Origin: Paraspadella gotoi
Lineage: Eukaryota > Chaetognatha
Length of the DNA: 64,000 nucleotides
Assembly (NCBI GenBank): GCA_051294375.1
Contig: CM119266.1
Location: 23,056,350-23,120,349 of the forward strand
Reading direction: 5' to 3'
Every line of letters begins with the position of its first letter. Within the stretch, counting starts at the first letter, position 1. The notes below the pieces were generated by a model. It searched no databases, was not told where the DNA came from, and was given only the letters and a program-made list of their open reading frames with translations. Shown piece by piece: positions 1-11,963 of this stretch. The position numbers and the translations under genes were made by a program.

Positions 1-403
1 TCTCTGCCATCGTCTGGTTGGCATGGAAACGAGATAAAACATCTCGTAAAATTTATCATTGGCAAACAGAGTATTGAGAATCGTTATGTTACTGTGACCT
101 ACTGTTATATTTATAAGATTGGATCATTCTAAGAGATCACCCAAATTCTTCCGTCTTTTGATGGCACTCTAGTGAAGATGCTTTCATCCTATTCCTAATC
201 TCCAATATTTTATTCCCGCTCGTAAATCAACAAATCCATCCATTATTATCCATCTATATCTTCTCCTTTTCCCTTATTTTCTTTTATCCTTTCTTCTCCT
301 CCTCTTCTACTCCAAACTTTCTCTGCCTTTCCCCCTCCCGGCTCTACACCCTCCAACGAAAAAAATAAAAATAAATCGGAGCTCCGATTCTGTGTTTAGC
401 CTC

Positions 404-458
404 ATTTGCATATCCTGATCGCGCCCGCGCCCTTTTCGCCCTGGCGGATAATATAAAA
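404..458 (+). promoter_or_regulatory. octamer plus TATA promoter-like island
   Basis: An exact octamer ATTTGCAT (404-411) lies 40 nt before TATAAAA (452-458), with a GC-rich stretch between them. The octamer is the POU-factor site known from some snRNA, histone and tissue-specific promoters. The downstream sequence is lost in the gap opening at 479, so no transcript start or gene can be assigned. The orientation is inferred from the TATA box. Confidence 0.4.
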
Positions 459-478
459 CGCCATAATTCCGACTTGCA

Positions 479-675
479 NNNNNNNNNNNNNNNNNNNNNN
501 NNNNNNNNNNNNNNNNNNNNNNNNNNNNNNNNNNNNNNNNNNNNNNNNNNNNNNNNNNNNNNNNNNNNNNNNNNNNNNNNNNNNNNNNNNNNNNNNNNNN
601 NNNNNNNNNNNNNNNNNNNNNNNNNNNNNNNNNNNNNNNNNNNNNNNNNNNNNNNNNNNNNNNNNNNNNNNNNNN
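479..675. other. assembly gap (197 N)
   Basis: A run of N that opens 20 nt after a TATA box. The start of any transcript from that promoter would lie inside it. Confidence 0.99.
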
Positions 676-737
676 TAGAGAAATGAAATGGAGAGTGTTG
701 GTGTCAAGAGGAAAAACGCTAAGGGATCTATGAAATA

Positions 738-916
738 GGTACAACCGATATAAAATTATCCAATTATGTAATAAGCTAACTTGCTCCAGACTTTGGAGAG
801 TCTACGGTGGTTTAAGGCCTCCAACACTCTTACAGGATAATGACATGGCAGGTCTCTGCAAGCTCTCTCACAGTATCTTTTATTCATTCTCAGAGTACCT
901 TTCTTCCCTATCAATA
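738..916 (-). repeat. SINE-like dispersed repeat, copy 1
   Basis: Antisense copy of a dispersed repeat of about 180 bp. The sense strand runs from a head resembling GATAGGGAAGACAGG, through a conserved core with GGAGGCCTTAAACC and CAAAGCCTGTCCAAAGTC, to a tail ATTGGTTGTACCAAT that is a short palindrome. Other copies lie at 10713, 13048, 18896, 20884 and 29383, with tail-only pieces at 29657 and 34742. No coding capacity is visible. I see no convincing tRNA A and B boxes, so the SINE label is an inference from size and dispersal. Confidence 0.6.
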
Positions 917-1587
917 CTATACTACTTAATAGTAATAAAAACCCGGATAAGAAAGGTAGTAAACAAGGAAAAAGGCATTCACAGATGACAAGGAAATACA
1001 AACATAGAAATGTTATAAGACGAAACGACTGTGGAAAGTTAGGAGGAAGCATATGCAGTATGCACAGACGAAGATAATGAATTAAAAACAAAAAAACTTT
1101 TTTAAATCCAGTTCTCGACAAAAGTTTTATTGCGATTTACTGGAGCGAAAAAGTCATTTACTAAATACTTCCAAAATTCCAACGCCGATTCTTGTCAAAC
1201 TCGATCGGCCATTCAGAGATTTAATAAACTTGAAAACGACTTCTGACCTCGAAATTCGTCGTCGTCGTCATTCCTATCGACTTAACAACGAATCTCGATC
1301 CCCATCGAACCCAATATTTTCCCCATAAACTTCGTCCCAAATTCTCCGTCGCTCCAATTTTGCCTCGAAACTTTGTTCGTCCCCAATTTTTTTTTTCTTT
1401 TTTCTTTTTCAAATCTTTCTTTTTTTTTCTTTTTTTCTCGTAAAACCAAATGCGACAAAATCTCTTCTTTTTTTTCTCTTATTTTCATTCATTATTCATT
1501 TTCTTTCTCCTCCTACTTTTTTTTCCTTTCCCTTTTTTTTCCTTTTTTATTTTCGACTAACATTTTTCGTTCCCCCCATTTTTATCG

Positions 1588-1797
1588 NNNNNNNNNNNNN
1601 NNNNNNNNNNNNNNNNNNNNNNNNNNNNNNNNNNNNNNNNNNNNNNNNNNNNNNNNNNNNNNNNNNNNNNNNNNNNNNNNNNNNNNNNNNNNNNNNNNNN
1701 NNNNNNNNNNNNNNNNNNNNNNNNNNNNNNNNNNNNNNNNNNNNNNNNNNNNNNNNNNNNNNNNNNNNNNNNNNNNNNNNNNNNNNNNNNNNNNNNN
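1588..1797. other. assembly gap (210 N)
   Basis: N run flanked by poly-pyrimidine on the left and poly-purine on the right. Confidence 0.99.
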
Positions 1798-1949
1798 AAA
1801 AAAAAGAAAGAGAAAAAGAAAAGAGGAAAAAGAAAAATAGAAAAAGTGCAAATCTGAATTTATTTGACTTTGATTTTTCCTTCGGAGGCAGTTTGTCCTA
1901 ATTTCACTTTGGCTTCTACGATGAGAATTTGTCGAGACAACCTTTTTTT

Positions 1950-2302
1950 NNNNNNNNNNNNNNNNNNNNNNNNNNNNNNNNNNNNNNNNNNNNNNNNNNN
2001 NNNNNNNNNNNNNNNNNNNNNNNNNNNNNNNNNNNNNNNNNNNNNNNNNNNNNNNNNNNNNNNNNNNNNNNNNNNNNNNNNNNNNNNNNNNNNNNNNNNN
2101 NNNNNNNNNNNNNNNNNNNNNNNNNNNNNNNNNNNNNNNNNNNNNNNNNNNNNNNNNNNNNNNNNNNNNNNNNNNNNNNNNNNNNNNNNNNNNNNNNNNN
2201 NNNNNNNNNNNNNNNNNNNNNNNNNNNNNNNNNNNNNNNNNNNNNNNNNNNNNNNNNNNNNNNNNNNNNNNNNNNNNNNNNNNNNNNNNNNNNNNNNNNN
2301 NN
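1950..2302. other. assembly gap (353 N)
   Basis: N run, the largest gap in the window. It opens directly after a poly-T run. Confidence 0.99.
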
Positions 2303-2903
2303 AAGTCTTTTGAAAGAATAAGGAGACTAAAGGGACTCTGACTACGACGATAACGTTAGGACAACTTCTATGGTTTGTTCCCTTTGAAGAAACCTAGTTT
2401 TTCGAAAATCAGAAATAAGGAAAAATAAGGAAAATTTAAAATTCGGAAAAAAACAACAACAACAAAAAAATGTAATAAAATATTCTTTTAATCATCAGTA
2501 TTCGCAGTATAACTAGTAATATATTTTGACATATAAATTATTTTTTGACAAAGATCCAGTAAAAAACCGAGAAACATATAAATCCATTTGAATCCACGAC
2601 GGAATTCTCACGAAAAAGAATTCGTCAAGGTTCACAACATTTCTGTATTCATTAGTAGAACGAAGGCTATTTTTAAAGTGTTTTTTACAATCGGGTGACA
2701 ACAGCGGAGCCTATTTCTAGTTCCCCTTTCTCTTCACTCCATTTTTCATTTATTTCTGTCCCTTTTCTTTCTTTTTTCTCTCTATCTTTTCTCTCTTTTC
2801 TATTTTCACTTTCTTCCTAGTCCTTTTCTATCCAAACTTTCCCACCTTTTCTTTTTCGTTTGGCTCCTTTTCTTCCTGCCTTTTTCCCCCTCCCCTTTTT
2901 CTT

Positions 2904-2910
2904 TATATAA
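2904..2910 (+). promoter_or_regulatory. TATA-like motif before a gap
   Basis: TATATAA at the end of a pyrimidine-rich stretch, four bases before the gap at 2915. Only the motif is visible; any transcript start is hidden. Confidence 0.25.
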
Positions 2911-2914
2911 CCTC

Positions 2915-3141
2915 NNNNNNNNNNNNNNNNNNNNNNNNNNNNNNNNNNNNNNNNNNNNNNNNNNNNNNNNNNNNNNNNNNNNNNNNNNNNNNNNNNNNNN
3001 NNNNNNNNNNNNNNNNNNNNNNNNNNNNNNNNNNNNNNNNNNNNNNNNNNNNNNNNNNNNNNNNNNNNNNNNNNNNNNNNNNNNNNNNNNNNNNNNNNNN
3101 NNNNNNNNNNNNNNNNNNNNNNNNNNNNNNNNNNNNNNNNN
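2915..3141. other. assembly gap (227 N)
   Basis: N run directly downstream of a TATA-like motif. Confidence 0.99.
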
Positions 3142-4029
3142 CCGCGTCATAACTTTTTTTTTTCGCCTTCGACGATGGAAAGGAATTCGGGCGGAGATTC
3201 GCTCAGGTTTTATGTCTTTCGCCGCCGAGAATCTATCATCTCGATGAAGAGGCCCTCGTTCCTTTCTTTGTTTGTTTGTTTGTTTGTTTGTTTTTCTGTT
3301 CGTTCTCGTTCGTTCGTTGTTCGTTTGTTCGTCGTCGTTAGTTTTTTTCTGACGTTCGTATGTTTTTACACGATCCTTCCCGTTTGGTTTTTTTTTCTTG
3401 CTGTTTTATGTTATTCGCTCAACAAACATTTTCGTTTGGTGTTTTGCAATTTGGATAGATTCTTTTTTTGTCTTTCACTTTCGGGCTTCTTTGACTTCTG
3501 GGATAATCACAATTTATTCGACTATTTTTTTAAATACTTGATTTTCTTTACCTAAAATCTTCTTGTTCCCATCCTCCTTAATTTTCCCTCTTCTCTCACT
3601 CCCTCTCGCCTCGCTTCCCTCTTTCCCTTTTCTCCTTGAAGGAATATCCGAAGGATTCAGAGTCAAAGGCCAAAATTTTTAGATGAAGGCGATGAAGAAG
3701 AAAGGAAAAGAGAGAAGAAAAAAATAGAAAAAAAAGAAGGAAGAGAAAAGAAAAGAAAAAGAAGAGAAAAAAGGAAAGAAATCGCGAAAATGAGGAAGAG
3801 GCAGTCACGTGATTCAATTGAAGACGCGGAGGGTGGGAGAAAGGAAGGGTTGGGGTGGTGGGAGGGAAGAGAGAGAAAAAGAGATAGAGAGAGAAAGAGA
3901 GAGGAAGTGAAACGCTGTGCCTTTCCGCAACGGATGCCCCTCATCAGGGTGAGGTGGGTGAAAAGGGTGAGACTAAAATCAGCGGCCTGACCTCATGAAG
4001 GGTGAGGAAGATGAAAGCGAGGCTGAGAA

Positions 4030-4095
<66 letters not shown>

Positions 4096-4533
4096 TAAGA
4101 TAAAGATAGAGAAGCTTGTCAAAGATAAGTAAAGAAACCCAAAGAAACAAAAATTAAAAGTAAAATAAAGAAAGAAAAGAAAGGTCAATGAAAAGTAGGT
4201 GGCAATATTTTGTGAGCATAAGGTTTCTATCCTCATTTTTTCTTTCCTCCTTTTCTTTTCTTTCCTCCCTTTCCCTTTCTTTTCTCCCTCTCCTTTTCTT
4301 TCCTTCCTTTCCTTTTTTCCTTCCTTTAGTTTTTTCCTCCCTTTCTTTTTCTTTCCTCCCTTTCCTTTTTTCCTCCCTTTCCCTCTCTCGCTTTCCTCTC
4401 CTTTTCCCACTAATCTCACTCTCTTACCTTTCCTCCTCCTACCTCCTCAATCTGGATTTTCCTATTTTCTTTTTTATTCCCTTTCCTCCCTCCTCCACTT
4501 CCCCGAGAAAGCGGGACGAGTGGGAGGAATATG
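3142..4533. repeat. low-complexity block: pyrimidine and GA tracts
   Basis: TTTG repeats (3265-3292), mixed purine tracts (3700-3900), a pure GA microsatellite (about 4037-4093) and a CCTTT-type pyrimidine tract (4235-4400). The long open frames on both strands are products of this composition and have no conserved domain. Confidence 0.75.
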
Positions 4534-4540
4534 TATAAAG
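4534..4540 (+). promoter_or_regulatory. TATA-like motif before a gap
   Basis: TATAAAG in a locally GC-rich setting, 28 nt before the gap that opens at 4569. The transcript start would fall at the gap edge. Confidence 0.3.
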
Positions 4541-4568
4541 CTTTGCTCGCGCCTCCTTCAGTGGCGGA

Positions 4569-4733
4569 NNNNNNNNNNNNNNNNNNNNNNNNNNNNNNNN
4601 NNNNNNNNNNNNNNNNNNNNNNNNNNNNNNNNNNNNNNNNNNNNNNNNNNNNNNNNNNNNNNNNNNNNNNNNNNNNNNNNNNNNNNNNNNNNNNNNNNNN
4701 NNNNNNNNNNNNNNNNNNNNNNNNNNNNNNNNN
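4569..4733. other. assembly gap (165 N)
   Basis: N run ending in a GA microsatellite, which probably extends into the gap. Confidence 0.99.
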
Positions 4734-5094
4734 GAGAGAGAGAGAGAGAGAGACTTCTTAAAGTCCAACAAATACACAGCTAAATAAACAAACCATATAC
4801 CTTAGCTTTCGAGAAGAACGAATTTGAAAATTAAATTTGAAATAGCACATCTAACGTATAAAATATATTAAAAAAACAGAAACGCAAACAATAGCTCCAG
4901 AATTTATAGGTTACTGTGTGAATTTGAGAGAGAAAAAATAATCAAATTGCGCTGACGCAATACATGAGGCAATAAATAAGGGAGAGATGGCGCAATTGGC
5001 GCGAGAAAGAGAGAGAATCAATCATTTTTAGGAATGACATCTGTAGCCGACAATGGGAGAGAATATATGAAGAATAAAAAATATAGAATCAGGA

Positions 5095-5095
5095 G

Positions 5096-5186
<91 letters not shown>

Positions 5187-5200
5187 AGGAAAGAAAAAAG
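5095..5200. repeat. (GAAA)n microsatellite
   Basis: About 100 bp of nearly perfect tetranucleotide repeat. The open frames across it are the repeat read in frame. Confidence 0.95.
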
Positions 5201-5567
5201 AAGATTGCGTGGGGAATAAAAGAAAGAAGACAAGAATAAAAGAAGAGAAGAAAGAAAAAAATCCGAAATTTGAAGGATTGGCTGTTCTTTTGTTGGGCGA
5301 AGATTGATCTCGTGGGCGCCTTTTTATTCGCCGAGATGTAGATGTCGCTCTAAGATCGAAAAAAAAATCTTCGGGTTGCGATAGAGATTTAACTAAACGA
5401 TGGACAATTATAGTTTTAATATTTATAAAACATTTTGGCCAATCCCATTTCGCGAGAAAAGGAAAGAAACTGGAACAAAGCGAAAACGGTCCTTTATATT
5501 CTTAGTCAAAAGAACAAATTATTGCGATGCAAAAACGTAGACGGTAATCAGCATTTGTCGCCTCGAC

Positions 5568-5571
5568 GTCA

Positions 5572-5607
<36 letters not shown>

Positions 5608-6002
5608 TGGTCGACCACTAGATTACCTTGAAAACGCTTCACCATTTTTCCTCATCACGGCGACTCACAAGCCAGTCTACTTTCGTCTCTTACTTCTGCA
5701 ACTCATAATCTCATCTCATCTCGATTCGCTTTTTTCCAACGAGATGTCGTTGTCGTCTCCTGTTCCGATTAGAAGAGTCTGTGACGAGGCTTATGTTATT
5801 GTAATCTTTAACTTGATCTTGTCAATTGTAAAATACAATATCTGCAATGATATCCCTATCTCTTTTATTTTCAAGGATACCTTTTTAAATCTTAAGATTT
5901 AAACCTTTCGTTATTAACCCAAGTCGCCGTCTTCGTCGTTGCCTTCCTCATTTTCGTTGTCGTCGTCGTCGTCGTCGTCCTTTTCGTCGTCGTCGTCGTC
6001 GC
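5568..6002. repeat. (ACG)n and (CGT)n trinucleotide tracts
   Basis: An ACG tract (about 5573-5608) and CGT tracts (about 5955-6001) in opposite orientation, 350 bp apart. Reading through the first gives a poly-Arg stretch in a low-complexity frame that I do not regard as a gene. Confidence 0.85.
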
Positions 6003-7575
6003 ACTAAAAAACTTCCGTCCTTCACAGAGAGCAGGAGGCGAGACAGATTGTAGATAGTTTCACGTCTGTGAAAAAAAAAAGAGGACGGCGCCTCCAGTCG
6101 TAGGAGAAATGAGGAGGGGGAGGGGGGAAGAGGGAAGGGGGAAGGGGAAAGGGGGAAAAGGGGGGAGGGCTTGGGAAGGTGGAGTGATGATGGAGGCGGA
6201 AGCGAGAACTAGGGGTAAATGAGAGGAGAAGACTGATTAGAAATTAGGATAATATGGTTAAGCTAAGAAGAAAGAAAAAGATTAGTAGTTTAGTCGCGTA
6301 ATGAAAAGAGAAATAGAATAAAATTAAACGAGAAGAGAAAAAAGCTAGAATTTAGAAATAGAGCGAGTTACAACTAGCTCGATGCTTTCGTAATAAATTC
6401 CTCTGATTATTCCTTCCAGAAAATCCTCGCAAATTCTCCTCCGACGCGGTTGCGAAACTTCGAACCGGAAACGAACGCCCTGAAAGTTCTTCACTATCGC
6501 CCCAAGAAAGAGCGCCACGAAAGCCCTCGCCGCCACAAAAGATCATCAATATGGCCATCGGTCATCGCCCTATAATCTCCCGAGGTCAAAGTTCATCTAC
6601 GGGGAGAGAAAAATTGGGAGTCTTGGCCGCGACCCATGACCCCGCAGCGGCCCGCGCCTTATCCAGACAGGAGCTAAACGCCGAACACTGATCCTCTGTC
6701 ACCTACCTTGTCTTATCTATTGGTTGAGTTTCGACATTTGCTTTTTTAAAGAAATTTATTACCAGGTAAAGACAGAGGCATTTTTTAAAACATCAAATCC
6801 TGTGCTTTCACGTTGCACTGCGTGACATCTTATCGCATCTGTAAAGGAAATCCCAGTAAAAAGCTTAATTAATTAATTAATTAATTATAAAGAAGTCAAA
6901 TCTATTGTAAAATACAGATGGCAAAAAAATTTACAAGGTCTAAAAAAAAAACAAGAAAACCGACGTGGGCTGCTACGAAATTAGCGAAATCAATGATTTT
7001 TAAACATCTGTAACTTTGGCCAAAAACAAAAGGAAGGATTCGTCGAGTAAAAAAGTCGAATAAGAGAAATACATTACATCCGGGCCGAATTACAAAGAAA
7101 TCAAGAAATTCCTGTACAAAATTCGATCCCCTTACTCACTTTGGAGATCCCTTTCCTCCTTCCTCCTTCCTCCTCTTCTCTCTCACCTCTTTCCTTTTTC
7201 CTCCGCCTTGGGAATCCTCTATCCGGTTTACGACCATAACCTCTTTTTTTCTTTCCCGCCCTTTATTTATCGTCTCTCTCTCTCTCTCATCTCTCTCTCG
7301 TCTCTCTCTCCCTCTCCAGTCTCTCTCTCTCTCTCTTTCTTCACTCCTCTCTCTTCACATCTCTCATCCATCTCAATGACACAGACAAACCTTCCGCTTC
7401 TTTCGCTCACCATTTTTCGCCAACCTAACTATGAATCTACTTTCCCACTGCACACTCCGGATCCCTCCGAGGATTAACATTACCAATCAGAGGTTTGCAT
7501 CTCCAATCACTTTGAAATACCACCCAAAAAGTGGTCATAAAAAGTATCATGGAAATTCTTTCACCCCCGACGCAA
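6003..7575. other. non-coding stretch with a CpG-rich island
   Basis: G-rich low complexity (6110-6180) and a CpG-rich block (6400-6660) with small open frames on both strands (for example minus 6345-6558) that match no family I know. It also has a TTAA repeat (6865-6887) and a TC-rich tract (7265-7345). A coding exon in 6400-6560 cannot be excluded, but nothing supports one. Confidence 0.5.
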
Positions 7576-7583
7576 TGACCGGG

Positions 7584-7610
7584 CCAATCAACACCCCCTG
7601 GGGATTTAAA
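7584..7610 (+). promoter_or_regulatory. CCAAT plus ATTTAAAT promoter-like motif
   Basis: CCAAT (7584-7588) precedes the palindrome GGATTTAAATCC, whose TTTAAA core is at 7605-7610. A similar palindrome with ATTGG boxes occurs at 18605-18689. No coding region follows before the gap at 7776. Confidence 0.3.
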
Positions 7611-7775
7611 TCCTACCTCAGTCCGGAATCCTCTCCCCGCTCTTTCACTCCCTCGCCACCCCGTCACCTCCCCCACTTCACCCCCTTCACCCCGGTCTCG
7701 TTTCCAGTGGGTGATTTCCATCTCATTTCAATACATTTACATCTTGTTTTCCCTCCGTCGCCGCAGGAGGGAGAA

Positions 7776-7987
7776 NNNNNNNNNNNNNNNNNNNNNNNNN
7801 NNNNNNNNNNNNNNNNNNNNNNNNNNNNNNNNNNNNNNNNNNNNNNNNNNNNNNNNNNNNNNNNNNNNNNNNNNNNNNNNNNNNNNNNNNNNNNNNNNNN
7901 NNNNNNNNNNNNNNNNNNNNNNNNNNNNNNNNNNNNNNNNNNNNNNNNNNNNNNNNNNNNNNNNNNNNNNNNNNNNNNNNNNNNNNN
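7776..7987. other. assembly gap (212 N)
   Basis: N run followed by a GA-rich edge. Confidence 0.99.
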
Positions 7988-9480
7988 GAGAGAGGCGAAA
8001 CTGGAAAATAAACAGGACATAAAGATAAGTAGGGTTTTTTGGAAAAGAGAAAGCTGGCGCTGAGGGGATCGAAGATGATAAAGAAGATACAGAAGAAAAG
8101 ATAGGGACACAACTTTGTACTTCTTTAAATGTTTTTAAAATTGGTACTTTGGTAAATTGGTCTAATGTTGTTTAGATTATTTTTTTACAAAATAGGCTAG
8201 GATGCTTATTAAGGAAGGAAGGAAGGAACGAGCGAGTTTCTTTTTTGCGATAAGACTTATTCATTTGTTTATTTTTCAATGTAAAATATATTAACTAAAA
8301 TGGTTAAACAAAAAGACGCGATGCGAAATAATAAAATGTGTTATTATTAGGTTGTCCTGCGTCATTATTATTGCTACTAAAACCAATAATTTTATAAAAA
8401 AAAAACAACGTATGGGGAATAAGTAGTTGTAAGTTAGCTCTAAAGTAAAAAAGCAGTACCGAGCCCAACTATTTTCGAGTTTCATTAAAAAGTTTTTTCC
8501 CCCTTTAGACAATACAAAACATTTTAATCATCTTTTTCCAAGGTTTATCTTACAAAAATGTCTAAAAAAGGACGTCTCTACGGAAAGTAAATAAGCCTTG
8601 GTGTTTAATTTTAATAACTTTTGGTTAACAATATACAATATCGATGGTAGAGTACTTGATTTTGAATATTTATCCTTGAACGACATAGACCTTTCTATCT
8701 CTTTTTATTTTCTTTATTTATTTCCCTCTCCCTCTCCCTCTCGCTCTCTTCCTCTCTCCGCTTCTTTCTCGCTTTCTTCAGCTCCCTCTCCCTCTCTCTC
8801 TCTCTCTCGTTCCCGGAATTTCTATTGAGACGAAGTCGAGGCTCGAGAAGCAAAGGATGTTGTAGGGACTGCATATCAAATCGAGGTTACGAGGTCGACC
8901 GGTGGAGGGGGGCGAGGGGGGGTGTGGGGTTAGGGAATGAGAAGAGATAGATATAAAAGGAAGGGGTGAAGGAGAAACTCGTGGAAAAGAGCACTTTTTT
9001 ATTTGGAGAAAGCAAATAAGGAGGGGAAGATGAAAATAGAAGACGAACAAACGAACGAACGAAGTACACCTAAAATAAACCAAGTATAGATAAACTATAT
9101 TACTACAATCAACTAGGGAAAAACCAACATTTTTCTAGAAAAATCCTAACGGAGAAAAAGATAAAAAAGATTCGGGTCACTTTGAAAGGTTTTGGAGAAG
9201 AGGGATGAGAGGAGAAGAAAAAGAAAAGAAAAGGTTGAAAAAGAAGAGGACAAAAAAGGGAGGAAAAAGTCAAGGAGAAAAAGTTAACGAGGACGATGGA
9301 AAAGAAAGGAGGAAGGGGGGAGGAAATTAGGGAAGAAGGTGAATGTGTGATACCTCACATCAAAGATTTAAAAAGGGGAGTGTTAAGGAAGAAATTAGAA
9401 AGGAATGAGGGAGCGAGAAGCAAAATAGATATAAGGAAACAAAACTAGCTTCGTCTCTCTCTCTCTCTCTCTTCTCTCTC

Positions 9481-9535
<55 letters not shown>

Positions 9536-9540
9536 CCGGC

Positions 9541-9605
9541 AGCTCCACGGGGGTGATATCTGATTCAAAGCAAATGAATCTGCAGTCCTCTCGTCGTTAT
9601 ATAAG
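9541..9605 (+). promoter_or_regulatory. TATA-type promoter-like segment (copy A)
   Basis: TATATAAG (9598-9605) lies between an imperfect TC tract and a GA tract. Upstream is a degenerate octamer-like AAGCAAAT. In copy B the octamer is exact. No coding sequence can be linked to it. Confidence 0.3.
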
Positions 9606-9670
9606 TCGAGGAGGAGAACGATTTGGAGGGGAAGAAAGTTCGCGGGGGGTTCGGAAAAAAAGCGATAGAG

Positions 9671-9728
<58 letters not shown>

Positions 9729-9870
9729 AGAAGAGGAGAGAGAGAGAAGAGAGAGGAGGAAGGGAACAGAATGCAAGTCGTGTGAGGAATACAGATGAAG
9801 ACGAGAAGTAAGGCGCTTTTCGATGTATAAAGAGATGACGGCAGCGATAAACTCGTCCGCGTCGTTGATG

Positions 9871-9906
<36 letters not shown>

Positions 9907-10359
9907 CGTCGTCTTTTTGGATCGGACGATCGTTGCATGGCAACCGAAAGCGGGTAGATGTTAATCAAAAGTTAGCGACAAAATCGGGAATATATTTGTA
10001 GATGTTTATCGGTGAACATGATGATTTTGAATTTTCTGGTAAATTTTAATACGTAATTAGTTATTTTACGAATTTTTTTTATTCGCCAGAAAACAACCGG
10101 GAAAGTTGAACGACGGCAATTTACATTCTACCTCAATCACACAGCATTGACGTCAACGGTTTTTTTAAATGTTTCAATTAGCTTTAAACTTACGTGTCTC
10201 TCGCTCTAATTCTCAAATTTCACCAATGACCCGTGAATCGACCTCACGAGGTCACTAACGGACGCAACTTCTTCTACGCTCTAACTCACCCAAACGCTCA
10301 CGCTCGAACTCACCCAATCGCTCTAACTCACCCAAACGCTCTCGCTCGAACTCATCTTT

Positions 10360-10599
10360 TTGTCTATCGTCGTTAGCCATCTCTTCGTACTTCGCTGCGC
10401 CATCTTTTCGCTCACGCTCCCATCTACTCATTCATCTGTAGTCCGCCTTCGTCGGCGCCAATTCTCTAACCCAAGGGCGTTTTTTGCGTCCCTGCAGCAG
10501 CGGCAGAGCAGAGCAGCGGCGGCGCCCTATCGACCCACGGGCGCCCTCGACCTCAGAAAACCACACCTTGGCGCCGCTCGACTTGTTGCTGTTGGGTGA
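10360..10599 (+). other. CpG-rich segment with 79-aa open frame (copy A)
   Basis: The frame opens with a hydrophobic stretch (MSIVVSHLFVLRC) and then turns Arg/Ala/Pro rich. The protein is identical in copy B at 12695-12934. I recognise no domain. A donor-like GTGAGT lies just downstream (10621). It could be a first exon, a 5'UTR island or nothing; identity between copies is not evidence of selection if the duplication is an artefact. Confidence 0.2.
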
Positions 10600-10712
10600 G
10601 GCGGGTTGGGTGTTATAGTTGGTGAGTTTTAGACGAAGCGTTTTGTTTTGGTTTTTGTTCCGGAAAAGAGATTGTTCTTTTAAAAAAATTCTTTGAAATA
10701 ATATAAAACTTC

Positions 10713-10890
10713 ATTAATAGGGAAGCCAGGTATAGGCCAGAATAAACGAGACTGTAAGAAAGTCTCGATTGAAAGCTTGCTGGGACCTGCTATTTCATTG
10801 TCTTATAAGTTTGATGGAGGCCTTAAACTAACAAAGCCTGTCCAAAGTCAAAATGATAGGATAATTTTATATTGGGTGTACAAGTTTCAT
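10713..10890 (+). repeat. SINE-like dispersed repeat, copy 2
   Basis: Sense-oriented copy with the GGAGGCCTTAAAC core and a diverged tail (TTGGGTGTACAAG). Confidence 0.6.
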
Positions 10891-10951
10891 CCGTTAGAAC
10901 CAAATTCCTATAGTCGATCCCAAAACTTTTTTCATAATATTTTTATATTTT

Positions 10952-10976
10952 NNNNNNNNNNNNNNNNNNNNNNNNN
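10952..10976. other. 25-N scaffold gap at duplication junction
   Basis: A gap of exactly 25 N, the same size as those at 50793 and 54295, so probably a placeholder for unknown length. It lies precisely between the two copies of the duplicated block. Confidence 0.99.
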
Positions 10977-11818
10977 TTGGTGTTTAATTTTAATAACTTT
11001 TGGTTAACAATATACAATATCGATGGTAGAGTACTTGATTTTGAATATTTATCCTTGAACGACATAGACCTTTCTATCTCTTTTTATTTCTTTATTTATT
11101 TCCTCTCCCTCTCCTCTCGCTCTCTTCGCTCTCTCCGCTTCTTTCTCGCTTCTTCAGCTCCCTCTCCCTCTCTCTCTCTCTCTCGTTCCGGAATTTCTAT
11201 TGAGACGAAGTCGAGGCTCGAGAAGCAAAGGATGTTGTAGGGACTGCATATCAAATCGAGGTTACGAGGTCGACCGGTGGAGGGGGGCGAGGGGGGTGTG
11301 GGGTTAGGGAATGAGAAGAGATAGATATAAAAGGAAGGGGTGAAGGAGAAACTCGTGGAAAAGAGCACTTTTTTATTTGGAGAAAGCAAATAAGGAGGGG
11401 AAGATGAAAATAGAAGACGAACAAACGAACGAACGAAGTACACCTAAAATAAACCAAGTATAGATAAACTATATTACTACAATCAACTAGGGAAAAACCA
11501 ACATTTTTCTAGAAAAATCCTAACGGAGAAAAAGATAAAAAAGATTCGGGTCACTTTGAAAGTTTTGGAGAAGAGGGATGAGAGGAGAAGAAAAAGAAAA
11601 GAAAAGGTTGAAAAAGAAGAGGACAAAAAAGGGAGGAAAAGTCAAGGAGAAAAAGTTAACGAGGACGATGGAAAAGAAAGGAGGAAGGGGGGAGGAAATT
11701 AGGGAAGAAGGTGAATGTGTGATACCTCACATCAAAGATTTAAAAAGGGGAGTGTTAAGGAAGAAATTAGAAGGGAATGAGGGAGCGAGAAGCAAAATAG
11801 ATATAAGGAACAAAAACT

Positions 11819-11885
<67 letters not shown>

Positions 11886-11923
11886 TTCTTCCGCGCAGCT
11901 CCACGGGGGTGATATCTGATCAA

Positions 11924-11963
11924 ATGCAAATGAATCTGCAGTCCTCTCGGTCGTTAATATAAG
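11924..11963 (+). promoter_or_regulatory. octamer plus TATA-like promoter (copy B)
   Basis: Exact octamer ATGCAAAT (11924-11931), then AATATAAG (11956-11963), bracketed by a TC tract on the left and a GA tract on the right. The arrangement resembles the octamer/TATA pair at 404-458. No gene is assigned. Confidence 0.3.

Larger units (their letters stand above)
917..2903. other. AT-rich non-coding stretch with two gaps
   Basis: Poly-T/poly-pyrimidine runs (1385-1560), a small (CGT) tract near 1260 and two large N runs (1588-1797, 1950-2302). The open frames here are low-complexity or made of gap characters. I see no gene. Confidence 0.7.
8598..10951. repeat. 2.35 kb duplicated block, copy A
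   Basis: This block is repeated almost base for base at 10977-13286. Differences are mostly single-base or microsatellite-length changes. It holds a (TC)n/(GA)n pair (9448-9535, 9671-9760), a TATA-like motif between them, a (GTT)n tract (about 9871-9905), an 'ACTCACCCAA' minisatellite (10276-10352), a CpG-rich segment with a small open frame (10360-10599) and a SINE-like copy. A 25-N gap sits exactly at the junction with copy B, which suggests two haplotype contigs placed in tandem; a true duplication is the alternative. Confidence 0.9.

Noticed and set aside
4199-4538. Long open frames on both strands in pyrimidine-rich DNA
   Set aside because: Translation is almost only Phe/Leu/Ser/Pro or Lys/Glu/Arg repeats caused by CCTTT-type low complexity; no splice context or domain.
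9597-9968. Minus-strand frame with poly-Gln and poly-Ser/Leu
   Set aside because: Poly-Gln is the (GTT)n microsatellite read in reverse and Ser/Leu is the GA tract; it differs in frame between the two duplicate copies.
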